Counted from the stretch's first letter, positions 51,515 to 60,587 are shown. The stretch is 64,000 bases of DNA from Gottschalkiaceae bacterium SANA (GCA_036323355.1 AP028876.1:930001-994000); one strand, 5' to 3'. A program made the numbers and translations. Notes: generated from the sequence alone by a model not told the origin.

Positions 51515-52300
51515 ATGAAGAAAAAGAGGACGAAACAACCAATCCCAATGGTGAGTATATTTGTTGCACTTGCAGCAATTGTGGGGTTCGTAGGCTATAA
51601 GAATGGATTAAGATTCGACTATCGTCACTATGGGATTCTATTGATCCTGTTTTTTATTGTGACTTTATTCGATCGTCAGAAGGAAAAACGGCGCATGGCT
51701 GAGGCCTTGTTGAAGGGTGATTATGATTATGCCTTGATGATCTATGAACGAGAATTGCCTAAAATTTCGAAGAAGAAGCCGCAAGTAATCGAAAATATGA
51801 AGATGAATATGGCCATTTGTCATTTAAATAAAGGGGACGTGAAAGAAGCGGAAAGCCTTTTATCCGAATTAGAAATGGAGCATATGGAAGCGCCGCAGAA
51901 AGCTCTTCATGATGTCTATTTGGCACAAACCTTTTTGCTACAAGAAAAACAACCTGCTCGTGCCATGAAATTGTTGATAGACGCAAAAGGCACCTTTTAC
52001 CTAAAGGGAAGCGAATCGATTATGGCTTACGCATGCGCATCCATGAATCAATTTGAAGAAGCAAAAAAATGGGCGGATCAGGCAAAAGAAAATGCGGAGT
52101 CTGATCAAATTAGCAGTTTTAAAGGATATTTATCGCCAGATTATCGATTGGAAAGAATGCTCTATCAGTTTTATATTGGGGCAACCTATCATCGGATGCA
52201 GGAAACAGAAGTTCGAGATGAATGGTGGGAAAAATTGAAAAATCCAGCCTATGAAAACGTGTTTTCAAAGACGGCTGAACATTGGACCGACAAAGCATAA
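51515..52300 (+). CDS. Membrane-anchored TPR-like protein
   Basis: A 261-residue protein: two N-terminal membrane helices (about residues 12-30 and 39-56), then helical repeats with tetratricopeptide-like pairs (ALLKGDYDYALMIYERELPK; MAICHLNKGDVKEAESLLSEL; ends only), giving a cytoplasmic or surface scaffold. AGAGGAGA upstream of ATG 51515. Eighteen bases separate it from the M42 peptidase cluster, so it may be the first gene of that operon. Binding partner unknown. Confidence 0.75.
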   Translation: MKKKRTKQPIPMVSIFVALAAIVGFVGYKNGLRFDYRHYGILLILFFIVTLFDRQKEKRRMAEALLKGDYDYALMIYERELPKISKKKPQVIENMKMNMAICHLNKGDVKEAESLLSELEMEHMEAPQKALHDVYLAQTFLLQEKQPARAMKLLIDAKGTFYLKGSESIMAYACASMNQFEEAKKWADQAKENAESDQISSFKGYLSPDYRLERMLYQFYIGATYHRMQETEVRDEWWEKLKNPAYENVFSKTAEHWTDKA

Positions 52301-52318
52301 AAAGAAAAGGGGGATGAC

Positions 52319-53386
52319 ATGAATACAAAAGAATTCTTGCAGGAAATTGCCAATGCAAATGGTCCTTCCGGCCAGGAGGCTGAAGCGAGTGCTATTGTTG
52401 CGAGTGGATTTTCACCGTGGGTCGACTCGGTGGAAACAGATCGCATGGGAAATGTGTATGCAGTAAAAGAGCCGACGGAGATCAGTGAAAATCCGCCAAT
52501 TATCTTGATCGATGCCCATGTGGATGAGATTGCTTTAATGGTCAAGGATATTACGGATGAGGGGTATTTGTATATCCATCAAGCCGGCGGTTTTGATCCT
52601 CGAACCCTTTTGGCGCAAGAAGTTGTGATCCATGGCCGCCAACAAGTTGTTGGGGTTATTTCAGCAAAATCAACCGCCATTCAAGCACCGGAAGAAATGG
52701 AAAAGATTCTACCCTTGGGCGAATTGATGATTGATACGGGATTGACAGTAGAACAAGTTAGAAGTTTGATCCGTATTGGTGACCGAGCGACAATCCGTAG
52801 AGAAACCTTAGATCTAATGGGAGATTGCATGACGGGAAAAGCCTTGGATGATCGAGCTGGGATTGCAGTCATGTATGCTTGCGCTCAGGAATTGAAAAAG
52901 CTTCGCCATGAAGCGCGCGTTATTTTTCAATCCTCCGTTCAGGAAGAAACAACGGGACTGGGCGCACGAATCGGGGTGCATAAATGGCAGCCAGATTTTG
53001 CTATAGCCGTAGATGTTGGTTTTGGCATGACTCCGGAAGTTTCCATCGAAGATGGATTGGAAATGGGCAAAGGACCTGGAATCAGTTTGGGTTCAAATTC
53101 TCATCGAAAGCTGTATCACATGTTGTTGGATACGGCGAAGACGTATCAAATTCCAACACAATTGGAATTGACGCCAACGGGATCTGGGACCAACGGTCAA
53201 CCCATGCAAATCGTAAGACAAGGTGTACCGGTAGCGGTTGTATCATTACCTCTGCGCTATATGCATACCTCTGTAGAAACGATTCGTATGAAGGATATTG
53301 AGCTGACCGCCCAATTGTTGGCGCATTTGATTGCGGATATAACTGGGGAAAAGAAGGAGGAATTGCTGTGTTACGAGACAAACTAG
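52319..53386 (+). CDS. M42 glutamyl/leucyl aminopeptidase, copy 1
   Basis: A 355-residue M42 (TET-like) metallopeptidase. Active-site words are intact: DAHVDEIALMV, LDDRAGI, VQEETTGLGA with E209-E210, AVDVGFG and PLRYMHTSVE, giving both metal sites and the catalytic Glu. It removes N-terminal residues from peptides in the cytosol, forming large shells. It overlaps copy 2 by 19 bases. Confidence 0.93.
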   Translation: MNTKEFLQEIANANGPSGQEAEASAIVASGFSPWVDSVETDRMGNVYAVKEPTEISENPPIILIDAHVDEIALMVKDITDEGYLYIHQAGGFDPRTLLAQEVVIHGRQQVVGVISAKSTAIQAPEEMEKILPLGELMIDTGLTVEQVRSLIRIGDRATIRRETLDLMGDCMTGKALDDRAGIAVMYACAQELKKLRHEARVIFQSSVQEETTGLGARIGVHKWQPDFAIAVDVGFGMTPEVSIEDGLEMGKGPGISLGSNSHRKLYHMLLDTAKTYQIPTQLELTPTGSGTNGQPMQIVRQGVPVAVVSLPLRYMHTSVETIRMKDIELTAQLLAHLIADITGEKKEELLCYETN

Positions 53387-54384
53387 TTCGACTACCTGGG
53401 GTATCGGGAGAAGAGACAGCGGTTCGAAATTTGATTCTTCAAGAGATCAAAGACTTGGGATTAACGCCAAAGATCGATGCCTTAGGCAATGTAGTGGTGA
53501 AGAAACCTGGTCGGAGTCCGCGTGAAATTCTATTGGTTGCCCATATGGATGAAGTGGGTTTAATGGTGTCTGAGATTGATTCTGCTGGTTTGATTAAATT
53601 CCTAACCGTGGGTCCTCTTGATTTGAAACAATGGGTTTCTAAACGTGTTCTTATCGGAAAAGATGAGGTTCCTGGTGTAATTGGTGCAAAACCGATTCAT
53701 CTTCAAAAGGCTGCAGAACGAAAAGAGATGATTGGTCGAAAGTCTTTGTATATTGATATTGGTGCCTCAAGTAAAGATGAGGCTGAGGGGAAAGTGAGTC
53801 GTGGTGACTTTGTTTCACTTGCAGTGGAGGGTGAAGCCTTTGGTGACCGCAAGTGGAAGGGCAAAGCATTAGACAGCCGACTTCCTATTGAAGCTCTTCT
53901 TGAACTCTTAAAGGGTGAGCATGAAGCCAGTATTGTTGTTGCTTTTACGGTTATGCGACTGATCGGCGGGCGTGGTGCAATACCAGTTAGCTGGGGTACG
54001 AAGCCCGATGAAATTTTGATTTTGGATGGGATTGATGCAACGGATTCGCCAGACCACAAGGGTCGTCAGTCCAAGATTATACTTGGAAAAGGGCCTTGTA
54101 TTTTGATCAAGGGAACACGTGCCATTATGGATCGTAAGATGCGAAATGGATTAGAGAAAGCGGCGAAAAAAGCGGTTGTATCCGTTCAAAGCGCTGTACA
54201 CGGCACCCAATACTTCGAATCGAATTTCATGCAGTTGGTAGAAGAGGGACGCAAAGTAGGTCTCCTCGGCTTACCGATTCGATATATGCATAGTCCTGTG
54301 GCGGTTTGTGACGAGCGAGATCTGCAGGGTATGAAAGCACTGTTGACAGCATGGGTGTCGGCCAACGAGAAGGAGGAAGCATAG
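53368..54384 (+). CDS. M42-family protein, copy 2, degenerate active site
   Basis: A 338-residue M42 relative whose fold markers are present (VAHMDEVGLMV, LGLPIRYMHSPVAVCDE) but whose catalytic block reads MRLIGGRGA (residues 196-204) where active members have QEExGxRGA, and LDSR (168-171) in place of LDDR. The catalytic Glu and a metal ligand are thus missing. It is probably inactive and may act as a structural or regulatory subunit with copies 1 and 3. GTG start with AAGGAGG; next gene begins directly after the stop. Confidence 0.88.
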   Translation: MLRDKLVRLPGVSGEETAVRNLILQEIKDLGLTPKIDALGNVVVKKPGRSPREILLVAHMDEVGLMVSEIDSAGLIKFLTVGPLDLKQWVSKRVLIGKDEVPGVIGAKPIHLQKAAERKEMIGRKSLYIDIGASSKDEAEGKVSRGDFVSLAVEGEAFGDRKWKGKALDSRLPIEALLELLKGEHEASIVVAFTVMRLIGGRGAIPVSWGTKPDEILILDGIDATDSPDHKGRQSKIILGKGPCILIKGTRAIMDRKMRNGLEKAAKKAVVSVQSAVHGTQYFESNFMQLVEEGRKVGLLGLPIRYMHSPVAVCDERDLQGMKALLTAWVSANEKEEA

Positions 54385-55383
54385 ATGAAATTTAATTCAG
54401 AAGGACTAAAAAATATTACAGGGATCTATGGTCCCTCGGGTCATGAAGAAAAAGTGGTTGCCCATATTGAAAAAGAGATTAAAGACTTTGTTGATGAGAT
54501 CAGTGTGGATTCACTTGGTAATTTAATTGCTCGCAAAAAAGGTCAGGGTCCAAAGGTGATGATTGCCGGACATATGGATCAAATCGGATTAATGGTAACC
54601 GATGTAGACGACAAAGGTTTTGTGCGCTTTACTAATGTTGGCGGGATTATGGTTGAAGTAACCATTGGTCAGCGATTTGAATTCGCGGATGGACGGATCG
54701 GCATTGTTGGCAAAGAGGAGAAGCAAGAAATTCAGAAAACACGACTTGAGCACCTCTATTTGGACATTGGTGCGAAATCCAAAGAGGAAGCTTTGGGGTG
54801 GATTGCTATTGGGGATATTTGTGTCTATTACAGCGAGTATTATGAAACTGAGCATACGGCTATGGCACGATGCATGGACGACCGTATCGGTTGCTTTGTG
54901 ATGATCGAAGCCTTGAAGCGATTGGGAAAAGTGGAGAACGATTGCTATTTTGTATTTACCGTACAAGAAGAGGTGGGAACCCGGGGAGCGAAAACAAGTG
55001 CCTACAGCATTGAACCCGATATCGGATTAGCAGTGGATATTACCTTGTCGGGCGATACACCGGAAGCAAGACGATTTGCGGTTTCTCTTCACGACGGTGT
55101 TGCCATCAAGGTGCGAGACAATTCTTTGTTGTCTCACCCTAAGGTGAATGACCGATTGATTGCTCTTTGCGAAGACAATAAAATCAAATATCAAATGGAG
55201 GTTTTGGAGTTCGGTGGAACGGATGCCGGTGCCATGAGTCTGACCAAAGAAGGCGTTCCTGCTTCTTGTTTGTCGATTCCAACCCGTTATGGTCACTCGG
55301 ACCATGAAGTGATCTCCAAAGTGGATGTAGAAGCAGCGGTTCAGCTGTTGGTGCAATCACTGGAAAGGCCCTTTGAAATTTAA
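54385..55383 (+). CDS. M42 glutamyl/leucyl aminopeptidase, copy 3
   Basis: A 332-residue M42 enzyme with intact motifs: IAGHMDQIGLMV, MDDRIG, VQEEVGTRGA (E195-E196), AVDITLSGD and PTRYGHSDHE. ATG 54385 abuts the stop of copy 2, with AAGGAGG just upstream. Three tandem paralogues in one operon suggest mixed TET complexes, as with the several TET proteins of Pyrococcus; that is inference. Confidence 0.93.
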   Translation: MKFNSEGLKNITGIYGPSGHEEKVVAHIEKEIKDFVDEISVDSLGNLIARKKGQGPKVMIAGHMDQIGLMVTDVDDKGFVRFTNVGGIMVEVTIGQRFEFADGRIGIVGKEEKQEIQKTRLEHLYLDIGAKSKEEALGWIAIGDICVYYSEYYETEHTAMARCMDDRIGCFVMIEALKRLGKVENDCYFVFTVQEEVGTRGAKTSAYSIEPDIGLAVDITLSGDTPEARRFAVSLHDGVAIKVRDNSLLSHPKVNDRLIALCEDNKIKYQMEVLEFGGTDAGAMSLTKEGVPASCLSIPTRYGHSDHEVISKVDVEAAVQLLVQSLERPFEI

Positions 55384-55577
55384 TTCGAAAAGAAGCTCGT
55401 TCTAAATGGCATTGGGTAACCATTACAGCGATTGAAGAAAATTTAGTAACGGATGCTGTATGGGTAGACATCTTATTGTGGGGTGGGAAAGCACCATTTG
55501 ATTTGGCGGACATGGTTACTCATGTTGGTTTTGGCGAGATCATTTATTCTTTGAAAAACAGATATGTAAATATATAA
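55377..55577 (+). pseudogene. Orphan C-terminal coding fragment
   Basis: A frame open from 55377 to a TAA at 55575 encodes 66 residues with protein-like composition, for example KWHWVTITAIEENLVTDAVW and FDLADMVTHVGFGEIIYSL, but no usable start codon before the middle (TTG or ATG only late) and no binding site. It sits between copy 3 of the M42 genes and their terminator, so it looks like the surviving 3' end of a gene deleted upstream. Family not recognised. Confidence 0.55.
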
Positions 55578-55608
55578 AGGCCCTTTGCAGAAAAAGCAAA
55601 GGGCCTTT
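55576..55608. terminator. Bidirectional terminator of the M42 operon
   Basis: Perfect 13-pair stem AAAGGCCCTTTGC / GCAAAGGGCCTTT with loop AGAAAAA; it faces the minus-strand pilin gene on the other side. Confidence 0.8.
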
Positions 55609-55620
55609 TAGCGATATAAA

Positions 55621-56061
55621 TTAATAATAAGAAACGACTGCGAGGTCGCTGAGAATGTTTGTTTCGGATTTTCTATATTCGATGGTGATGGTATCGGTAC
55701 TTGCATCGACATCAAAATAGAAGTAAGGATAGGTTTCATTTCCGTCCTCGATATAGGTATAACAAAGATGACCGCGGATCGGTGTATTATCATCGATTTT
55801 ACAACCAGTTACGAATTTATTTCCACTTTCGAGGGTTGCAATTAACTCATCTGGATTCGGTGTTGTATCGACGCTTGCGAAATCATTGGCAAATTCTTGT
55901 TGCAAGGATTTAGCAATCATAGAGGCTTGTACGGCTTGTGCATTGTCATTTGCATTTTCATTGATTCCCAGGTAATTGGGCACAGCAATTGCTAAAATAA
56001 TTCCTAGTATGGCGAGTACAACGATTAATTCAAGTAAGGTAAAACCATCCTGATTCTTCAT
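55621..56061 (-). CDS. Type IV pilin-like prepilin, isolated
   Basis: A 146-residue prepilin: short leader MKNQDG cleaved before F, then FTLLELIVVLAILGIILAIAVP, the N-methylation site with Glu5 and the hydrophobic helix (first 20 residues cited in part). The C-terminal globular part has two Cys (GCKIDD and HLCYTY), possibly a disulphide. No peptidase, ATPase or platform gene is in the window, so assembly must be encoded elsewhere. GGAGG precedes the ATG. Confidence 0.9.
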   Translation of the reverse strand: MKNQDGFTLLELIVVLAILGIILAIAVPNYLGINENANDNAQAVQASMIAKSLQQEFANDFASVDTTPNPDELIATLESGNKFVTGCKIDDNTPIRGHLCYTYIEDGNETYPYFYFDVDASTDTITIEYRKSETNILSDLAVVSYY

Positions 56062-56092
56062 TTTTTCCTCCGTCTACTTTTTCCTTACTTAT

Positions 56093-56120
56093 ATGATACC
56101 TAAAAAAACCAAGAATACAA
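56093..56120 (-). promoter_or_regulatory. Probable promoter for the pilin gene
   Basis: Minus strand TTGTAT (56120-56115), 16-base spacer, TATCAT (56098-56093), about 30 bases before the start. Confidence 0.5.
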
Positions 56121-56226
56121 AGATAATAGCAGAAAAAACCATTACAATTTCTTACAAGTTTAGGAATAAGTCCGTAGAACTTTGATTTGTTAATAAAAAA
56201 TTGATAAATTATTAAAGAAAATATGG

Positions 56227-56254
56227 TTGATTTTTTTGAGAATGAGCATATAAT
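56227..56254 (+). promoter_or_regulatory. Promoter for the TetR-radical SAM operon
   Basis: TTGATT (56227-56232), 16-base spacer, perfect TATAAT (56249-56254). A half-site ATGACA follows at about 56265. Confidence 0.65.
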
Positions 56255-56310
56255 AAAGTTATAAATGACACAAGCGTCTATAAAAACACTAACGTCCATA
56301 AAACAAATAA

Positions 56311-56324
56311 TGTCATTAATGACA
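56311..56324. promoter_or_regulatory. Putative TetR operator palindrome
   Basis: Perfect 14-base palindrome TGTCATTAATGACA in the leader just upstream of the tetR ribosome binding site; likely bound by the product of the next gene. Confidence 0.6.
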
Positions 56325-56332
56325 ATAAGGGG

Positions 56333-56941
56333 ATGATGCTGTCTATGCCAAAGATTGTTGATTATGAAGAAAAAAGGTTGGAAATTGCCAGTGATGCCAT
56401 TGAGGCATTTGCGAAAAAGGGTTATTATCAAACCAATTTGAAGGATATTGCAAAGGCAACGGGAATGGGTAGAACTTCTTTGTACAAATACTTTCGTAAC
56501 AAGGATGAAATCTATTATTATATTGTAAAGCGTGCCTATGGTTACTTCGAAGAACAAGTTGATCGAGTCCTGGTTTTGGATTTATCCAATCTTGATCGTG
56601 TAGAATACCTACTAGAGTATCTTGTAAAAAATTTTTCAGAGAGTGTTTTAAGCAATCGATTTCTTGATTTTTGGAGAGTGATCCACCGAACCGATCAAAA
56701 ATTGGAAGGCAAAATATTTAGACTTTCTGATCAGATCCTAAAGAATTTTGAAAGCTTATTGAAAAAAGCAAAGGATGCGGGTGAAATTTTAGAGAGCATC
56801 AACGAAAAAGCGCTAGCTTCGATCTTATTAGCGATTGTAGAATCTTTGGCGATTCTATTGGATGATGAGACACCAACCATTGATGAGTATTTGGAAACTA
56901 CACATGCATTATTGAATGGTATAAAACGAAAGGGGAATTAG
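56333..56941 (+). CDS. TetR/AcrR-family transcriptional regulator
   Basis: A protein of up to 202 residues. The N-terminal helix-turn-helix (AFAKKGYYQTNLKDIAKATG and GRTSLYKYFRNKDEIYY) is typical TetR; the C-terminal ligand domain is divergent. Three ATG codons are possible (56333, 56336, 56345); the family length fits 56345, while AAGGGG at 56327-56332 leaves 12 bases to it. The radical SAM gene starts three bases after its stop, so it probably regulates that gene and itself. Confidence 0.9.
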   Translation: MMLSMPKIVDYEEKRLEIASDAIEAFAKKGYYQTNLKDIAKATGMGRTSLYKYFRNKDEIYYYIVKRAYGYFEEQVDRVLVLDLSNLDRVEYLLEYLVKNFSESVLSNRFLDFWRVIHRTDQKLEGKIFRLSDQILKNFESLLKKAKDAGEILESINEKALASILLAIVESLAILLDDETPTIDEYLETTHALLNGIKRKGN

Positions 56942-56943
56942 TC

Positions 56944-58347
56944 ATGAAAACAATAAAAGAATTTGGCAGCCAGGTTGCAGTGCAGCAGGCGGTAAAATAT
57001 TTGAATGCGAACCCGGAAAAAAATCTTCCGAAAATCCTGAAATTGGCAGAGAAGTTTGCAACTAATCCGCGAGATATTCGAGTGATTCAGTCTGCACAGG
57101 TACGTATGAAGGATCCTGAGGATCCGTGGTCAATCGCTATACAAAAATTCTTTAGAACGGTTAACCCTAAGATGCAGAAAAAGTTTGCGGTGAATTTCTT
57201 TTTAAACTCAGTTGTTTTCGGTATTCCAAAGAAAAATGAATTGCAAAAAGAATTAGGAATTCGGATTCCATGGACAATTTTGATTGATCCAACTGCAAAA
57301 TGTAATTTGAAGTGTACGGGTTGCTGGGCGGCAGAGTACGATCAGAAAAATGATTTGTCATTAGAAACATTGGATCGAATCATTGAAGAAGGGAAAGAAC
57401 TGGGCATCTATGTTTACCTATATTCAGGCGGAGAACCAACAGTTAGAAAAGATGATCTAATTGAATTGGCCAAGCGTCATGATGATTGTTTCTTCCTAGC
57501 TTTTTCAAACGGTACTTTAATTGATGAGACCTTTGCTGATCAGATTGCTGAAGTGGGTAACTTAACTTTTGCCTTTAGTGTGGAAGGCGATGAGGAAGCT
57601 ACAGATTTCCGACGAGGAGAGGGTACATATAAGGGCGTAACACGAGGTATGCGTTTATTGCAGGAACGAGGGGTATTCTTTGGAACCTCTGTTTGTTACC
57701 ATCACTATAATTATCAAGAAATTGGTGCAGAAAAATTCACCGATGACATGTTGGATCTGGGCGCCTATTTTATGTGGCTTTTCACTTATATGCCCATTGG
57801 GAAAGATGCGGACATGAACCTTGTGGCTCGGCCGGACGAACGATCCTTTATGTATGACAGAGTTCGTGATATGCGGAGAAACAAGCCCATGTTCTTTATG
57901 GATTTCTGGAATGATGGTGAATATGTCGATGGTTGTATTGCAGGTGGAAGAAACTATTTCCACATTAATGCTGCTGGGGATGTGGAGCCATGCGCTTTTG
58001 TTCACTATTCAGATACGAATATCAAGGATGTTAGCCTGAAAGAAGCCTTGGCATCACCAATTTTTAAAGCTTATGCGGCACGACAACCTTTTAACTGCAA
58101 TCATCTTCGTCCTTGTCCAATTTTGGATAACCCGACGATGATCCATGAGATGGTTAGTGAGTCGGGTGCTCATTCCACTCAACCCGTTGATCATGAATCT
58201 TCAGAGTTTTTGATGAATAAGTGTCTTCCGATTGCTAGCAAGTGGGCACCGATGGCCGATAAAATTTGGGTTCAATCGCCGGCGGGGATCAAACAAGCGG
58301 AAACTATTGATACAGAAGAAAAATCGAAAGAAAAGAAATACGCATAA
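56944..58347 (+). CDS. Radical SAM protein with C-terminal auxiliary-cluster region
   Basis: A 467-residue protein. After about 110 helical residues comes the radical SAM barrel with CNLKCTGC (C-x3-C-x2-C) near residue 120 and YSGGEPT. The C-terminal part has NAAGDVEPCAFVHYSD and further Cys (CNHLRPCPI, NKCLP), suggesting a SPASM-like extra iron-sulphur cluster. Such proteins modify peptides or lipids; the substrate is unknown. It is controlled with a TetR gene; no obvious precursor peptide gene is next to it. Confidence 0.9.
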   Translation: MKTIKEFGSQVAVQQAVKYLNANPEKNLPKILKLAEKFATNPRDIRVIQSAQVRMKDPEDPWSIAIQKFFRTVNPKMQKKFAVNFFLNSVVFGIPKKNELQKELGIRIPWTILIDPTAKCNLKCTGCWAAEYDQKNDLSLETLDRIIEEGKELGIYVYLYSGGEPTVRKDDLIELAKRHDDCFFLAFSNGTLIDETFADQIAEVGNLTFAFSVEGDEEATDFRRGEGTYKGVTRGMRLLQERGVFFGTSVCYHHYNYQEIGAEKFTDDMLDLGAYFMWLFTYMPIGKDADMNLVARPDERSFMYDRVRDMRRNKPMFFMDFWNDGEYVDGCIAGGRNYFHINAAGDVEPCAFVHYSDTNIKDVSLKEALASPIFKAYAARQPFNCNHLRPCPILDNPTMIHEMVSESGAHSTQPVDHESSEFLMNKCLPIASKWAPMADKIWVQSPAGIKQAETIDTEEKSKEKKYA

Positions 58348-58360
58348 TTATATGCAAAAA

Positions 58361-58395
58361 ACAAGGGAAGCGAATTCGCTTCCCTTGTTTTTTTA
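58361..58395. terminator. Bidirectional terminator of the radical SAM gene and ilvN
   Basis: A 28-base perfect palindrome ends here, with core GGGAAGCGAATTCGCTTCCC (58365-58384) and T run on the plus strand. The same 20-base core recurs at 60712-60731 on the far side of ilvBN. Confidence 0.85.
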
Positions 58396-58875
58396 TCCCC
58401 GTTCCAATGCGGTAAGTCCTGTTCTCGACATTTCAACAATGCCATAGGGTCTAACCAATTCTAGAAGACCCTTGTTTTTATCTTCATCGCCGGTTATTTC
58501 GATCGTCACACTCTTTGGACTAACGTCTACAATTTTTGCTCTAAAAATATCTGCAATTTGAATTAATTCTGATCTTGTTTGGGTATTCGAATGAATTTTT
58601 ATAAGCATCAGTTCTCTCAAAACAGAAGGGCGTTTCGTCAAATCAGTGATCTTGATTACATTGATTAGTTTGTTCAATTGTTTTGTAATTTGTTCAAGGA
58701 TATAGACATCACCAGTTACGGTAACTGTGATTCTTGATATGTTGGGATCTTGGGTTTCCGCAACATTTAGCGTATCTACATTGTAGCCTCTTCGACTAAA
58801 AAGTCCTGCGACCTTACTCAGTGTTCCTGAATAATTTTCAACCAATATTGATAAAACATGTCTATTCTTATTCAT
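58393..58875 (-). CDS. ilvN: Acetolactate synthase small (regulatory) subunit
   Basis: A 160-residue protein. An N-terminal ACT domain starts HVLSILVENYSGTLSKVAGLFSRRG (first residues cited), followed by NISRITVTVTGD and a second domain ending in the RTGLTALERG tail. It binds valine and stimulates the catalytic subunit in branched-chain amino-acid synthesis. Start overlaps the ilvB end by eight bases, with TAGGAGGA as site. Confidence 0.95.
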   Translation of the reverse strand: MNKNRHVLSILVENYSGTLSKVAGLFSRRGYNVDTLNVAETQDPNISRITVTVTGDVYILEQITKQLNKLINVIKITDLTKRPSVLRELMLIKIHSNTQTRSELIQIADIFRAKIVDVSPKSVTIEITGDEDKNKGLLELVRPYGIVEMSRTGLTALERG

Positions 58876-60526
58876 ATAATTTTCCTCCTAAGCGCGGTGT
58901 TGATGGAAAATCAGGGTCGATCATACATTCTAATAGAAATGTTTTTTTACTTTCGAAAATTTGTTTAACCGCGTTTTCCATTTCGCTTTCTTTAGATATC
59001 CGCAGGCCTTCAATACCATAGGCATCTGCAAGTTTAATGAAATCAGGATTAAAAGCAATTTTAACGCCGTAGTTGGACTGTTTGCCATAGGCATTATCTT
59101 GAAGTTCCTTAACCATACCGAGTTGACTATTGTTAAAGATAATAATTTTTATCCCTAAGTCATGTTCTGCAATTACAGCAAGTTCACCTAAGAGCATTTG
59201 AAAGCCGCCGTCACCTACAACTGCAACCACGTCAGCTTGGCTATTTGCGAATTTGGCACCAATTGACGCAGGAATGCTATAGCCCATTGTTCCTAATCCA
59301 CCTGATGTCATATATTTTCTATCGTGAGTCGCATTGAAGCAGTGTGCTGCCCAAATTTGGTTTAAGCCAACATCGGCCGTTAATATGCCATTGTCGTTCA
59401 TGGCTTCAGAAATCATCTTTACAAGTCGTCTTGGATTGATATCACCATTTTCTGTTTTCTGTAAGATTCTTTCTCTGTATGCAAGTCGTTTTTTTTGTAA
59501 GAAGCTTAACCATTCATCAGTGTTTAGTGTAAATTCATAGTCTAATAATGCGGTAAGTATGTTTTTAGCATCACCTACGATTGGAATATTGGTAGACACA
59601 TTTTTACCAATTTCAGCAGGATCAATATCAATATGAATGACATTTTGAGTGAGTTCGCTTTTATTCAACATATGTGTTGACCGGTCTGCAAATCTTGCGC
59701 CGATTACGATCAGCAGATCGGATTCATGAATGCTTTTGTTCACATATGGGTATCCGTGAGAACCCAATAGTCCAGAAAAGTACTCGGAATCATTTGGAAA
59801 AGCATCAATTCCCATCAGTGAACAGATGACCGGTATTTTAGTTTTTTCAATAAACTGCTTTAATTCCTTTTTAGCATGAGAAGATGAAATGCCTCCACCC
59901 ACACATACAATAGGTTTTTTTGCTTTATTGATCGTTTTAACGGCTTTATCGATCTGCCGTGTATTTCCTGCATAGGTTGGTTTATACCCTCGAATACTCA
60001 CTTTGGAGGGATATACGAAGTTAATGATTTCTTCTTGTATATCTCTAGGAATATCAATTAATACGGGACCTTTTCTTCCAGTATTCGCTATATAAAAAGC
60101 TTCCTTCATAATCCTTGGAAGTTCTGCTGCATCTTTTACGAGATAATTATGTTTTGTAAAGGGTTCACTCGCACCGCTAATATCTGCTTCCTGAAAGGTA
60201 TCTCTTCCAATCAACTCTGAAGATACTTGTCCGGTTATAGCAATTAGTGGGATTGAATCCATGTATGCCGTTGCGATTCCAGTGATCAAATTTGTCGCTC
60301 CTGGTCCTGAAGTTGCTAAGCAAACACCAACATTACCCGAGGCCTTACTGTAGCCATTTGCCATGTGTGCTGCAGATTGCTCTTGTCTAACGAGTACATG
60401 TTCGATGCTAGACTTTCTCAGCGATTCATATAAGGGTAAGACGGCACCCCCTGGATAGCCAAATAAGATCTCTACATTTTCCTCTTCAAGACATTTTATA
60501 ATCGCATCGCATGCTTTTATTTTCAT
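58868..60526 (-). CDS. ilvB: Acetolactate synthase large (catalytic) subunit
   Basis: A 552-residue thiamine-diphosphate enzyme: FGYPGGAVLPLYESL, VRQEQSAAHMANGYSK with the catalytic Glu, DIPRDIQ, and the ThDP motif GDGGFQMLLGELAVIAEHD through NNSQLGMV. It condenses two pyruvates to acetolactate for valine and leucine. ATG 60526 has GGAGGGG; the longer frame has no site and crosses the promoter. Only ilvBN are here; no other ilv or leu genes. The DNA is more AT-rich than its neighbours. Confidence 0.95.
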   Translation of the reverse strand: MKIKACDAIIKCLEEENVEILFGYPGGAVLPLYESLRKSSIEHVLVRQEQSAAHMANGYSKASGNVGVCLATSGPGATNLITGIATAYMDSIPLIAITGQVSSELIGRDTFQEADISGASEPFTKHNYLVKDAAELPRIMKEAFYIANTGRKGPVLIDIPRDIQEEIINFVYPSKVSIRGYKPTYAGNTRQIDKAVKTINKAKKPIVCVGGGISSSHAKKELKQFIEKTKIPVICSLMGIDAFPNDSEYFSGLLGSHGYPYVNKSIHESDLLIVIGARFADRSTHMLNKSELTQNVIHIDIDPAEIGKNVSTNIPIVGDAKNILTALLDYEFTLNTDEWLSFLQKKRLAYRERILQKTENGDINPRRLVKMISEAMNDNGILTADVGLNQIWAAHCFNATHDRKYMTSGGLGTMGYSIPASIGAKFANSQADVVAVVGDGGFQMLLGELAVIAEHDLGIKIIIFNNSQLGMVKELQDNAYGKQSNYGVKIAFNPDFIKLADAYGIEGLRISKESEMENAVKQIFESKKTFLLECMIDPDFPSTPRLGGKLYE

Positions 60527-60558
60527 GAAATCACCCCTCCTTTTAAGTATTGTTAAAA

Positions 60559-60587
60559 AGTATATCATGCTACTCAAATGGCAGCAA
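60559..60587 (-). promoter_or_regulatory. Promoter of ilvBN
   Basis: Minus strand TTGCTG (60587-60582), 17-base spacer, TATACT (60564-60559). The leader would be only about 25 bases, too short for a T-box or attenuator. Confidence 0.6.
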
